In this document: positions 19,996-29,293 of the stretch, in pieces
How positions within the stretch are numbered: position 1 is the stretch's first letter
Layout: every line of letters starts with the position of its first letter
Assembly (NCBI GenBank): GCA_017640725.1
Contig: JAEPQB010000004.1
Location: forward strand, 1-64,000
Direction of reading: 5' to 3'
Origin: Kordiimonadaceae bacterium
GTDB taxonomy: Bacteria > Pseudomonadota > Alphaproteobacteria > Sphingomonadales > Kordiimonadaceae
Length of the DNA: 64,000 nucleotides
The notes under the pieces: model-generated
What the model was told of the DNA's origin: nothing
Database searches by the model: none
What the model saw: the letters and a program-made list of their open reading frames with translations, nothing else
Translations under genes and position numbers: made by a program

Positions 19996-22900
19996 GTGAA
20001 TAATATTTTTAAAACAATGACATGTGCCGCCGCTTTAATGTTTGGCGCAAGCACAGTGCATGCCGATATTGAAAGTGATCTTTTGGCTGGCATGGAAGCC
20101 AGGGTTGTTGGCCCTGGCGCCATGAGCGGCCGGGTGGCAGCCATCGATGCAGTTGCTTCTGACCCCAATCATATTGTGGTCGGCGCAGCAACAGGGGGCG
20201 TTTGGATTTCGTCCAATGGTGGCCTGAATTGGACACCGGTTTTTGACGATGAAGAATGTGCATCTGTAGGTGCGGTGGCCATCAACCAAGCGAACCCGGA
20301 CATTATCTGGGTTGGTACAGGCGAGGGTAACACCAGGAATTCCACCTCTATCGGCTGTGGTATGTTCAAGTCTTTGGATGGCGGTAAAAGCTGGACCAAA
20401 ATTGGGCTCGAAAATTCAGAGCGCATCAATCGCATCGCGCTAGACCCAACCAACCCTGATGTTGCCTATGCTGCGGTTCTGGGTGCGCTGTGGGGCGACA
20501 GCGAAGAGCGTGGCCTGTACAAAACAACAGACGGCGGCGAAACATGGAGCCGCATCCTTTATGCGAATGAAAGCGCTGGTGCCACAGACATTCAAATGGA
20601 CCCAAGCAACCCCAACAAGTTGTTTGCCTCCATGTGGCAGTTCCGCCGTTGGCCTTATTTCTTTAAGTCGGGCGGGGAAGGTTCAGGCCTTTTTGTGTCG
20701 CACGATGCTGGCGAAACCTGGGAACAACTCACTGAAGAAGACGGCTTGCCATCTGGTGAACTTGGCCGCTCAGCTTTTGCCATTTCGCGCAGCAATCCGA
20801 ACCGGGTCTATGCTCTGATAGAAGCGGAAGAGAGCGTTCTGTCGCGCTCTGACGATGGTGGCCGCTCCTGGTCAACCGTGAATTCCGACTTCGATATCAA
20901 CGACCGGCCATTCTACTACAACGACATTGCTGTTGATCCGCAGAACCCGGACCGGGTTTACCGTGTCGGCTCACGTGTCAAAATGTCGATCGATGGCGGC
21001 CGGTCTTTCAATTTCATTGAAGCAATTAACTGTTGTGCGCCGACAAACACCATTCACATCGACAATCATGCATGGTGGATAAACCCGGCGGACCCACGTC
21101 ACATGATCGATGGTAACGATGGCGGTATCGCCGTTACCCGGGATGGCGGCGAAACCTGGCGGTTTGTTGAAAACCTGCCGCTGGCGCAGTTCTATCACAT
21201 CGCAGTGGATAACGACCTGCCATACAATATTTATGGTGGCCTTCAGGATAACGGTGCGTGGCGCGGGCCGTCTGAGGTGTTTGAAAACGGCGGTATTCGT
21301 AATTTGCATTGGCAAGAAGTCGCCTTTGGTGACGGCTTCGATACAATTCCCCACCCAAACAACAGCCGTGAGGGCATTTCCATGAGCCAGGGCGGCTTCC
21401 TGGTGGATTGGGACCTGGATACCGGCGAGCGCCGGCTTATCAGGCCAAAGGGCCCGGAAGACGGCACAGACTTGCGTTTCAATTGGAATGCTGGTTTTGC
21501 CCAAAGCCCGTTTGATGTGAACACGATCTACTACGGCAGCCAGTTTGTGCACAAATCCACAGACCGGGGCAAAACCTGGGAAATCATCAGCGGTGATATG
21601 ACCACCAACAATCCGGACTTCCAAACCTTCCGCGAAAGTGGTGGCATTACGCCCGACGTGACGGCTGCAGAGAACTACACGTCAATCACCTCCATCAATC
21701 CATCGCCTTTGGATGCGAACGTGATCTGGGTTGGCACTGATGACGGTCGCGTACATGTGACGCGCGATGGCGGTGGGACATGGAATAGCGTTGAGGACAA
21801 TATTCGCCGCGGTCCTGAAGGCGGCTGGATTCCGATGATTGAGCCGTCGAAATATGACGCGTCCGTGGCGTTCATCACAGTGGATGATCACAGAAGGGGC
21901 GACCACCGTCCTTATGTTTACCGTATGGAAAATTACGGTGAGCGCTGGCGCTCGCTGACAACAGACGACCTCTCCGGCTATGCCCTATCTATCAAGCAGG
22001 ATCATGTTGACGAGAACCTGTTGTTCCTTGGCACGGAGTTTGGCCTATTCTTCTCGACAAATGCCGGCCGGGACTGGACAAAATGGACAGAAGGTGTGCC
22101 AACGGTTTCAGTGATGGATATAGCCATTCAGGAGCGGGAGAACGACCTGGTTCTCGGCACACATGGTCGGTCCGCGTATGTCATTGATGACTACAGCGCA
22201 CTTCGGGGGCTAAACGAGGAGACCTTTAATGAGGACCTCAAAATTCTGTCCCTGACAGATGGCCAACAATACAGGGCCAATCAAACGCCAGGAACTCGGT
22301 TCCCAGGAAGCGGTGAGTTCCGCGCAGCAAACGAGCCGTTTGGCGTTATGATCACGTTTGTGGCCTCTGGCGATGACCTGCCACACCCGGACGCGGATAA
22401 AGAAAAAGCGCGACAGGTTGCTTTGCGTGCAGCTTCATCTGATGACGATGAAAAAGAGGCAGGTGCAGGTGACCAAGTCACCATCAAAGTCTCTAATGCT
22501 GCAGGCGATGTGATCCGTACTTTTAAGGCTGATGCTCACAAGGGTATCAATCGGGTGATGTGGAACATGCGCGAAGACGGGACCCAAGCGGCACCACCAG
22601 CGCGTCCACGACCAGACGGCACACTGCCTGCCGGCCTTGAAATCCTGCCGGGCAATTATTCGGTAACGGTTGAGTACGGCGAAGCAACTGACAGCGGCGA
22701 CGTTGAAGTTCTTGCAGACCCGCGCTCCAAATTTGGCCTTGAGGCACAGCAAGCCAACTATGACATGCGCAAGCAGCTTCAGGCACTGAACGAAGAAGTA
22801 CAGGACGCGCTCACGCAAATTATGGAAGCGCGCCGCGACATTGGCACTCTTATGACGCTGATCGCATCAGCGGAAAAGAATACGTCAAACGATGATGCTT

Positions 22901-23223
22901 TCGCCGATCTGAAAAAGCAGGCTGGTGAGGTGAAGAAGGCATTTGAAGACATGGAAAAACAGTTCCGTAACCCGCGTGGTACGCGCGGCATTGTCTTCTC
23001 CGCAGATAAAGTCGGTGCCATTGTTGGCCTTGCCAATGCCTATGTGGCCAGCACGAGAGACGCGCCCAATGAGGCCGCGCTTGCGCAAGTTGAGAAAGCA
23101 AGGTCGACTGTTGGCTCTGCGGTGGATGAGGTCAATAAGCTCATAAGCAACGACCTCGCGGAGCTGAAATCAGCGGTAGGCAAAGCAGGTGTAGGCCTCT
23201 TTAATCAAAGCACAGTTGAATAG
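19996..23223 (+). CDS. secreted VPS10/sortilin-type propeller protein, paralogue 2
   Basis: 1075 residues from GTG 19996 with AGGAG upstream, then a signal peptide (MNNIFKTMTCAAALMFGASTVHA). It has the same plan as paralogue 1: Asp-box repeats (SLDGGKSWTK, TTDGGETWSR, SHDAGETWEQ), the start motif ARVVGPGAMSGRV, the middle motif YGGLQDNGA, a beta-sandwich (KVSNAAGDVIRTFKAD) and a helical end (QALNEEVQDALTQIMEARRDIG). It differs by an Asp/Glu/Lys-rich insert near residues 795-830. Expected to be periplasmic or surface exposed. Function unknown; paired or sequential action with its neighbours is an inference from their adjacency. Confidence 0.85.
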   Translation: MNNIFKTMTCAAALMFGASTVHADIESDLLAGMEARVVGPGAMSGRVAAIDAVASDPNHIVVGAATGGVWISSNGGLNWTPVFDDEECASVGAVAINQANPDIIWVGTGEGNTRNSTSIGCGMFKSLDGGKSWTKIGLENSERINRIALDPTNPDVAYAAVLGALWGDSEERGLYKTTDGGETWSRILYANESAGATDIQMDPSNPNKLFASMWQFRRWPYFFKSGGEGSGLFVSHDAGETWEQLTEEDGLPSGELGRSAFAISRSNPNRVYALIEAEESVLSRSDDGGRSWSTVNSDFDINDRPFYYNDIAVDPQNPDRVYRVGSRVKMSIDGGRSFNFIEAINCCAPTNTIHIDNHAWWINPADPRHMIDGNDGGIAVTRDGGETWRFVENLPLAQFYHIAVDNDLPYNIYGGLQDNGAWRGPSEVFENGGIRNLHWQEVAFGDGFDTIPHPNNSREGISMSQGGFLVDWDLDTGERRLIRPKGPEDGTDLRFNWNAGFAQSPFDVNTIYYGSQFVHKSTDRGKTWEIISGDMTTNNPDFQTFRESGGITPDVTAAENYTSITSINPSPLDANVIWVGTDDGRVHVTRDGGGTWNSVEDNIRRGPEGGWIPMIEPSKYDASVAFITVDDHRRGDHRPYVYRMENYGERWRSLTTDDLSGYALSIKQDHVDENLLFLGTEFGLFFSTNAGRDWTKWTEGVPTVSVMDIAIQERENDLVLGTHGRSAYVIDDYSALRGLNEETFNEDLKILSLTDGQQYRANQTPGTRFPGSGEFRAANEPFGVMITFVASGDDLPHPDADKEKARQVALRAASSDDDEKEAGAGDQVTIKVSNAAGDVIRTFKADAHKGINRVMWNMREDGTQAAPPARPRPDGTLPAGLEILPGNYSVTVEYGEATDSGDVEVLADPRSKFGLEAQQANYDMRKQLQALNEEVQDALTQIMEARRDIGTLMTLIASAEKNTSNDDAFADLKKQAGEVKKAFEDMEKQFRNPRGTRGIVFSADKVGAIVGLANAYVASTRDAPNEAALAQVEKARSTVGSAVDEVNKLISNDLAELKSAVGKAGVGLFNQSTVE

Positions 23224-23231
23224 TGAATATG

Positions 23232-23259
23232 GCCGCAGCCCAAGGGTTGCGGCTTTTTT
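23232..23259 (+). terminator. intrinsic terminator after VPS10-type gene 2
   Basis: GCCGCAGCCC pairs with GGGTTGCGGC (one G-T pair) around AA, followed by six T. It lies nine bases after the stop codon. Confidence 0.9.
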
Positions 23260-23274
23260 CTTGAGGGACAAAAA

Positions 23275-26200
23275 ATGAAGAAACGCACAACAATTTCAGC
23301 CCTGAAAGCGGGTTTGATGGGGCTGACCATCCTTGGTGGTATGGCGGCTATGCCCGTAAGCGCGCAGGATAACCCATTTGCGGGCCTTTCTTTCCGCAAT
23401 ATTGGACCGGCCCTGACGTCGGGCAGAATTTCGGACTTTGCTTTCCATAAGGGAGGGCATAACTCCTATTTTGTAGCGACAGCATCGGGCAACCTATGGA
23501 AAACCAACAATAATGGCACCACTTGGCAGGCCGTTTTTGAAAACGAAGGCTCCTATGCGATTGGTGTTGTTGAAATTGATCCGTCAAACGCCAACACCAT
23601 CTGGGTTGGCACGGGTGAAAACAACTCCCAACGCTCGGTGGCCAACGGTGATGGTGTCTACAAGTCTGTCGACGGTGGCAAGACCTGGAAAAACATGGGC
23701 CTCGAAGACAGCGGCCATATCAGCCAGATTTGGGTGAATCCTAAGAATGGGGACGAAGTGCTTGTCGCGGCCCAAGGCCCGCTTTGGAATGAGGGCGGTG
23801 ACCGCGGCCTATATAAAACCACAGACGGCGGTGAAACCTGGACCCGCATTCTGGAAATTGATGAGCACACAGGTGTAAACGAGTTTGTTGTTGATCCGCG
23901 CGACTTCAACAATATCGTTGTATCCACCTATCAGCGTCGTCGCCATGTGTGGGTGCTGATCAATGGTGGTCCTGGCAGTGGCATTCACAGAACAACTGAT
24001 GGCGGCACGACTTGGTCTGAAGTTAAGTCGGGTCTGCCCAGCAAAGACGATATGGGGCGCATTGGCCTTGCCATGGCACCCTCGCAGCCAGACACCCTGT
24101 ATGCGATTGTTGAAGCAAGTGATGCGGAGCGCGGTGTATACCGTTCCGACAATTTTGGCATTAGCTGGCGCAAACAGTCGGGCCACATGACAACTAGCCC
24201 GCAGTACTATAACGAGATTGTTGTCGATCCGAAAAACCCGGAGCGCTTGTACTCACTGGATACATTCAGCCAGGTTTCCCACGATGGCGGTAAAACCTTC
24301 GCACCAATGTCCAATCGGTTCCGCCATGTTGACGACCACGCGCTTTGGATTGATCCGGCCAATACAAACCATTTGTTCATCGGCGGTGATGGCGGTGTTT
24401 ATGAGAGCTGGGACATGGGGTCTACTTGGCGGCACGTACGCAACCTGCCTATAACTCAATTCTATCGCATTCAGCCGGACAATGCTGAGCCGTTTTACAA
24501 TGTTTGTGGCGGTACTCAGGATAACAATTCTTTGTGCGCGCCGTCCCGGACGCAGGATATGCACGGTATCGGCAACGAAGACTGGACCATTCTCATCGGT
24601 GGTGATGGTTATGAGCCGCAGATTGACCCGCGCGACCCCAACACCATTTACACGCAGTATCAGTATGGCGGTCTAGCGCGCTATGACCGGCGTACGGCAG
24701 AGCGTATTTACATTGCGCCGCAGGCTGAATCTGGTGAAAACGCGCCAAAATGGAATTGGAATACGCCGCTTTTGATCAGCCCGCACAATGCAGACCGCAT
24801 CTATTATTCAGCGGAGCGCGTGTATCGTTCTAATGATCGTGGCAGCAACTGGGAAGTTATCAGCCCGGACCTGACGCGTCAGATTGATCGCAATACACTC
24901 GACGTTATGGGGCGCGTATGGAGCGTCGATGCAATAGCGAAAAACGACAGCACCTCGCGTTACGGCAGCATCATTGGCTTTAGCGAAAGCCCGCTGGTGC
25001 CGAACCTTTTGTACGTCGGAACCGATGATGGTCTCATCAGTGTTTCTGAAGATGGCGGTGCCAACTGGAATACCGTTGATAGTTTCCGCGACGTGCCAGA
25101 CATGTCGTTAATCGAAGATGTGCAGGCGTCCATGCATGATGAAGATATTGCTTATGCGGTGGTGGATAACCACAAGCGTGGCGACTTCAAACCCTATGTT
25201 CTTAAAACGACGAACAAAGGCCGAAGCTGGCGTCTCATTAATGGTGACCTTCCCGAGCGCGGTACTGTGCACACCATTGTAGAAGACCATGAAGACCCGA
25301 ATTTGTTGTTCGTGGGCACTGAATACGGCGTTTTCTTCAGCCAAAATGGCGGCGAAAACTGGCAGCAGCTGAAAACGGGCATCCCAACTATTGCGGTGCG
25401 GGATCTGGAGATCCAGCGCCGGGAAAGCGACCTTGTGGTCGGTACCTTCGGTCGCGGGATCTATATTCTGGATGACTACAGCCCTCTGCGCTTCGCTGCC
25501 AAGGATGTGTCAGACGCGCGGGCAACTTTGTTCCCGGTCAAAGACACCTGGCTCTACATTGAGAGTGACCAGTATGGCAATGAACTCAAGGGCAGTCAGG
25601 GGGACGAGTATTTCACTACTGAAAACCCTCCATTCGGCGCTGTGTTCACTTTCTATCTGAATGAAGGCTATGAAACGAAGGCGCAATCCCGCCGTAAGGC
25701 CGAGCGCGAAATTGAGAAAGAGGGCGGCGATACGCCTTACCCATCTTGGGACGAGCTCCGGGCTGAAGATGTGGAAGAAGCACCTCAAGTGATTGCGACA
25801 ATTACGGACAGCGAAGGCAATGTTGTGCGCCGCATGACGGCACCAAAGTCAAAGGGCCTGCACCGGATTGCCTGGGACCTTCGCCTTGAAGCACCAAACA
25901 GGGTGCAATTGCGCACCGGCGGTGGGTATCAGCCACCTTGGGTGCGGGCACCGTTTGGACCGCTCGCATTGCCGGGCGACTATCAAGTGTCTCTGGCAGT
26001 GAGGCAGGATGGTGAGCTGACCCAGCTATCTGAACCTCAAACTTTTACGGTCAAAGTGCTGGAGAATAGCCCAGAAATCACAAAAGACCGCGAAGCTCTG
26101 CTTGCCTTCCAAAACAAGACGGCGGAACTGCGCCGTGCTGTTGATGGCGCTGGCGGCTTAATGGGTGAAATGCAGCGTCGTATTGATCATCTGCAGGCTG

Positions 26201-26559
26201 CCCTGCTGCGCACCGAAACAGCGACGGAAGAAGACAAGCAAGCCCTTGTGGCTATTAACAATGATCTGCGCAGTGTACGCGTGATGATGTTTGGTGACAG
26301 AACCATCGCGTCCCGCAATGAGCCGGTGCCTATGTCAATTTCAGGCCGTGTAGGCTCGATCATGTTCGGGCACTGGCGGGCACAAGTCGCGCCTCCTGGT
26401 GTGCATGTCAAAGCATATGATATTGCCTCTAAGGAATTTGCAGGAGCGCTCGCGAGCCTGCGGTCCATTGATGAAGCGTTGGGCAACTTTGAACAATCGC
26501 TTGAATCAAAAGGTGCTCCTTGGACGCCTGGGCGTGTGCCGAATTGGAAGCCTGAGTAG
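23275..26559 (+). CDS. secreted VPS10/sortilin-type propeller protein, paralogue 3
   Basis: 1094 residues from ATG 23275 (GAGGGA upstream) with a signal peptide ending near PVSAQ. The start motif FRNIGPALTSGR, the Asp-box repeats (SVDGGKTWKN, TTDGGETWTR, SEDGGANWNT) and the middle motif CGGTQDNNS match its two neighbours. The region after the propeller carries ATITDSEGNVVRRMTAPKSKGLHRIAWDLR, a typical beta-sandwich in this family, and the end is helical. It lies only 51 bp after paralogue 2, with that gene's terminator in between. Function unknown. Tandem triplication with separate terminators suggests independent dosage of each copy. Confidence 0.85.
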   Translation: MKKRTTISALKAGLMGLTILGGMAAMPVSAQDNPFAGLSFRNIGPALTSGRISDFAFHKGGHNSYFVATASGNLWKTNNNGTTWQAVFENEGSYAIGVVEIDPSNANTIWVGTGENNSQRSVANGDGVYKSVDGGKTWKNMGLEDSGHISQIWVNPKNGDEVLVAAQGPLWNEGGDRGLYKTTDGGETWTRILEIDEHTGVNEFVVDPRDFNNIVVSTYQRRRHVWVLINGGPGSGIHRTTDGGTTWSEVKSGLPSKDDMGRIGLAMAPSQPDTLYAIVEASDAERGVYRSDNFGISWRKQSGHMTTSPQYYNEIVVDPKNPERLYSLDTFSQVSHDGGKTFAPMSNRFRHVDDHALWIDPANTNHLFIGGDGGVYESWDMGSTWRHVRNLPITQFYRIQPDNAEPFYNVCGGTQDNNSLCAPSRTQDMHGIGNEDWTILIGGDGYEPQIDPRDPNTIYTQYQYGGLARYDRRTAERIYIAPQAESGENAPKWNWNTPLLISPHNADRIYYSAERVYRSNDRGSNWEVISPDLTRQIDRNTLDVMGRVWSVDAIAKNDSTSRYGSIIGFSESPLVPNLLYVGTDDGLISVSEDGGANWNTVDSFRDVPDMSLIEDVQASMHDEDIAYAVVDNHKRGDFKPYVLKTTNKGRSWRLINGDLPERGTVHTIVEDHEDPNLLFVGTEYGVFFSQNGGENWQQLKTGIPTIAVRDLEIQRRESDLVVGTFGRGIYILDDYSPLRFAAKDVSDARATLFPVKDTWLYIESDQYGNELKGSQGDEYFTTENPPFGAVFTFYLNEGYETKAQSRRKAEREIEKEGGDTPYPSWDELRAEDVEEAPQVIATITDSEGNVVRRMTAPKSKGLHRIAWDLRLEAPNRVQLRTGGGYQPPWVRAPFGPLALPGDYQVSLAVRQDGELTQLSEPQTFTVKVLENSPEITKDREALLAFQNKTAELRRAVDGAGGLMGEMQRRIDHLQAALLRTETATEEDKQALVAINNDLRSVRVMMFGDRTIASRNEPVPMSISGRVGSIMFGHWRAQVAPPGVHVKAYDIASKEFAGALASLRSIDEALGNFEQSLESKGAPWTPGRVPNWKPE

Positions 26560-26584
26560 GCAGGCCCCAGTTGACCAAAACGAA

Positions 26585-26607
26585 GGAGCCTTCGGGCTCC
26601 TTTTTTT
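26585..26607 (+). terminator. intrinsic terminator after VPS10-type gene 3
   Basis: GGAGCC / GGCTCC around a TTCG tetraloop is followed by seven T. The T tract overlaps the stop codon of the convergent LysR gene. Confidence 0.92.
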
Positions 26608-27475
26608 ATGTGCCGCGAAACCTCACGGTTAGTTCAGCAGCCTTGCTGAATATGAATTCTCGAAACACACGAAGCCGCGCTGTATCACGTAAGTCCCGAT
26701 GTGTCAGGACCCACACATCTCGTACTGGCGTTGGGTCTGTCAGGCGAACAAGATCGGGCTCATTATCCATAATGGCACAAGGCAGGTAGCCAAGGCCCAT
26801 TTGGCGTGTGACTGCTTGTTTCTGCAGAAGTGGATTGTTTAAGTGGCAGGCCATCTTCAAGTTGGGAAAGGGAGAGTTTGTTATCCATTCGGGGTTGTCC
26901 TCCGGCAAGCCCCAACCAACCCATCGCGCCGTAGAAGTTTGAGCATTGGGATCATGCTGCGTCACATAGTCTTTGTGCCCATAAACCGCCTCGTAGGCTG
27001 TTGCGACGCGTCGACCAATGAGATGTTCAGGTGGTTCGTTGGTGAACCGAAATGCGATATCGGCTTCCCGCCTGTTCAGGTCATAAACTTCATAGCTATC
27101 GTCAATTCGTACCGTAATGGCCGGGTAAAGCGATTGAAATTCTGCGATGTAAGGCATCATTACTTCAACCGCGATGACATCCGGCATCGTGACGCAGATT
27201 TGACCCTCCAGCTCAGTGTCGCGCCCCAAAACTTTTAGACTATAGGCGTCGACCTGTGACCTAAGTTCTTGAGAAATTGGCAACAAGTCGATTCCTGCGG
27301 GTGTCAGTTTGTACCCCTCCGGCAGACGGTCAAACAGTCGCGCCCCCAGTTTTCCTTCCAACGCCTCAATGCGGCGCGACACAGTGCTATGGCTTACGCG
27401 CAGGTCTTTTGCAGCCATTCGCATTGAGGGGGCCTCGGCAACAGCGAGGAATATTTTTAGGTCATCCCAATTCAT
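26606..27475 (-). CDS. LysR-family transcriptional regulator
   Basis: 289 residues from ATG 27475 (MNWDDLKIFLAVAEAPSMRMAAKDLRVSHSTVSRRIEALEGKLGARLF). The N-terminal winged helix-turn-helix is clear and the rest is the usual two-lobed effector domain. A GTG at 27493 would add six residues, but it lies inside a perfect 22-bp palindrome (27476-27497) that directly abuts the ATG, so I prefer the ATG. No Shine-Dalgarno sequence is visible, so the message may be leaderless or poorly translated. It is divergent from a MAPEG-family gene at 27593, its likely target. Confidence 0.88.
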   Translation of the reverse strand: MNWDDLKIFLAVAEAPSMRMAAKDLRVSHSTVSRRIEALEGKLGARLFDRLPEGYKLTPAGIDLLPISQELRSQVDAYSLKVLGRDTELEGQICVTMPDVIAVEVMMPYIAEFQSLYPAITVRIDDSYEVYDLNRREADIAFRFTNEPPEHLIGRRVATAYEAVYGHKDYVTQHDPNAQTSTARWVGWGLPEDNPEWITNSPFPNLKMACHLNNPLLQKQAVTRQMGLGYLPCAIMDNEPDLVRLTDPTPVRDVWVLTHRDLRDTARLRVFREFIFSKAAELTVRFRGT

Positions 27476-27497
27476 ACTGGTGCATATATGCACCAGT
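27476..27497. promoter_or_regulatory. perfect 22-bp palindrome abutting a LysR start codon
   Basis: Arms ACTGGTGCATA and TATGCACCAGT form an uninterrupted palindrome. It touches the ATG of the LysR gene and is 95 bp from the divergent MAPEG start. Likely operator for autorepression, or a structure that covers the translation start. Confidence 0.6.
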
Positions 27498-27592
27498 GGG
27501 ATCGAAATTCAAGAACTTCTCTGTTATATAAATGTCACCCACTTATCAGCGAGCAGTGCGCAACGCCTGCGAAATCTAAAAGGGGAACCAAT

Positions 27593-27991
27593 ATGACTTT
27601 ACCAATAACTGCTGCCTTAGCTGCAGCCATTCTCGCTGTCCTGCAGATAATTCTGATGTTTCCGGTTGGCAACATGCGCCGGGCTAAGAATATCCCTTTC
27701 GGGGACGGCGGGGACGCTGAGCTTCTGCGACTGTCACGTAGGCATGGCAACTTCATTGAAAACGCGCCGATGTTTTTAATTTTGCTGACTCTGCTTGAAC
27801 TGATTGGAGGTAGCACCATGACTGTAACCGCATTGGCCGGTTTGTTTGTTGTAGCGCGCCTATCCCATGCCATCGCTTTGTCGAGCGACAATGGACCACT
27901 GGTGTTCAGAGTGGTTGGAGCACTTGGCACAATCATATCGCTGTTGGCTACTGCTGGTTTTCTGGCATATCAAGTGACCTCAGGCATGTAG
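27593..27991 (+). CDS. MAPEG-family membrane protein
   Basis: 132 residues from ATG 27593 with AGGGGAA upstream. Four hydrophobic helices and the family signature FGDGGDAELLRLSRRHGNFIENAPMFL mark it as a MAPEG protein (membrane-associated proteins in eicosanoid and glutathione metabolism). The bacterial members mostly lack a proven substrate; a glutathione-dependent detoxification role is an inference. It is divergent from the LysR gene at 26606. A hairpin CGGCCGGCA / TGTCGGCCG at 28008-28031 follows the gene but has no T tract. Confidence 0.85.
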   Translation: MTLPITAALAAAILAVLQIILMFPVGNMRRAKNIPFGDGGDAELLRLSRRHGNFIENAPMFLILLTLLELIGGSTMTVTALAGLFVVARLSHAIALSSDNGPLVFRVVGALGTIISLLATAGFLAYQVTSGM

Positions 27992-28128
27992 CAGGCCCAT
28001 AAATGAGCGGCCGGCACATGGTTGTCGGCCGTAATCGAAAAAAACGATAAAATAATCAGTATCAATTGATTTCATCTTGCCGATGTTGATGGCTATACTG
28101 CTTGCAATCAATTCGACAGGAGATACTG

Positions 28129-28656
28129 ATGATTCTTAACGTCCCACACACTGTGTTCAAAACCCGCGTTCGCAACGAAGCGCTTGAAGGTCCCAATCCT
28201 TTTGAATGGAAGGACCTGAACACCGACGATATTTTCAAAGGCAAGAAAGTGGTCGTTTTCTCATTGCCCGGTGCTTTCACGCCAACATGTTCAACCAGCC
28301 ACTTGCCTCGCTATGAAGAACTTTATGAAGAGTTCAAAGGACAGGGTGTTGACCAGATCATCTGTCTTTCTGTGAACGACGCTTTTGTCATGTTCCAATG
28401 GGGAAAATCGCAGGGCGCCGAAAACGTATTCCTTTTGCCGGACGGCAGCGGTGAATTCACCCGTAAAATGGGCATGCTGGTCAACAAAGATAACCTGGGT
28501 TTTGGGATGCGCAGCTGGCGATACTCTATGCTTGTCGATGATGGTGAGATCAAAAAAATGTTTGTAGAACCGGGCTTTGAGGACAATTGCCCAACCGACC
28601 CGTTTGAGGTTTCCGACGCAGACACGATGCTGAACTATCTGAAATCTGGCGAATAG
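28129..28656 (+). CDS. peroxiredoxin of the Prx5 type
   Basis: 175 residues from ATG 28129, which has AGGAG upstream; an upstream in-frame start at 28102 lacks one. The thiol peroxidase motif PGAFTPTCS places the peroxidatic cysteine at C54, followed by [13 protein letters not shown], typical of Prx5. A second cysteine in [11 protein letters not shown] could be a resolving residue. It would reduce hydrogen peroxide and organic peroxides in the cytoplasm using a thiol donor. No glutaredoxin domain is fused. It is a single-gene unit with a clear terminator. Confidence 0.92.
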   Translation: MILNVPHTVFKTRVRNEALEGPNPFEWKDLNTDDIFKGKKVVVFSLPGAFTPTCSTSHLPRYEELYEEFKGQGVDQIICLSVNDAFVMFQWGKSQGAENVFLLPDGSGEFTRKMGMLVNKDNLGFGMRSWRYSMLVDDGEIKKMFVEPGFEDNCPTDPFEVSDADTMLNYLKSGE

Positions 28657-28680
28657 ACAATTCTCCAGTCAACACATTCG

Positions 28681-28717
28681 TACGGTCACCATGCTGGTGG
28701 CCGTATTTCTATTTTGG
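28681..28717 (+). terminator. intrinsic terminator of the peroxiredoxin gene
   Basis: An 11-bp stem TACGGTCACCA / TGGTGGCCGTA (one G-T pair) with a TGC loop is followed by TTTCTATTTT. It reaches into the last codons of the convergent Lrp-family gene. Confidence 0.8.
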
Positions 28718-29161
28718 CAGCTGGAAGCTGCGCTTAACTGTGCCGTAGGCGATGTGCGACTCAATAGAAGCGATGCCCGGAATGGTGTGCAGTTTCGTTT
28801 TTACAAACTTTTCATAGTCTGCCAGGCTTTTGCCGACAATATGCACAAGATAGTCTGCCGACCCTGCCATCAGAAAACACTCCAGGATCATATCCAGATT
28901 TCGCACGTGGCTTTCAAAAGTCTGAACGGTGTTTTCATCATGGCGTTGCAAACTCACCATGGCGAAAACACTTATTGGCCAACCACACTTGTTGTGATCC
29001 ACCACGGCTGTGTAATCACGGATAACACCCTCACGTTCCAGTTTTCGAACGCGCCGCAGGCAAGGGGACGGTGACAAATTCACTGCAGCAGCAAGGTCGT
29101 TGTTAGTTATTCGGCCATCTTCTTGCAGCATACTGATGATATTTTTATCTATTGCATCCAT
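28709..29161 (-). CDS. Lrp/AsnC-family regulator, probable controller of methionine gamma-lyase
   Basis: 150 residues from ATG 29161 (MDAIDKNIISMLQEDGRITNNDLAAAVNLSPSPCLRRVRKLEREGVI), the standard Lrp length. It has an N-terminal helix-turn-helix and a C-terminal RAM domain (SADYLVHIVGKSLADYEKFVKTKLHTIPGIASIESHI). It is divergent from the methionine gamma-lyase gene at 29294 with 132 bp between. In Pseudomonas putida an Lrp-type activator, MdeR, is divergent from mdeA in the same way, so the same job is likely here. Confidence 0.9.
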   Translation of the reverse strand: MDAIDKNIISMLQEDGRITNNDLAAAVNLSPSPCLRRVRKLEREGVIRDYTAVVDHNKCGWPISVFAMVSLQRHDENTVQTFESHVRNLDMILECFLMAGSADYLVHIVGKSLADYEKFVKTKLHTIPGIASIESHIAYGTVKRSFQLPK

Positions 29162-29293
29162 AATGACCCAAAAATTAGCAGAAAATGCCAATATTGTCGA
29201 CCGTGGATCGTCTCTTTGCAAGCAAATTGCTCGCCTAGTTTGTTACACTTGAAACAAATGAGGTGAGGGCCTCTCAATGCAGTGGGAAGACAC

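Noticed and set aside
16782-26559. Calling the three propeller genes sialidases or glycosyl hydrolases
   Set aside because: Asp-box repeats alone give that label; no sialidase arginine triad or FRIP motif is visible.
28008-28031. Hairpin after the MAPEG gene as an intrinsic terminator
   Set aside because: The stem is good but A-rich DNA, not a T tract, follows on the plus strand; kept only as a note on the MAPEG gene.
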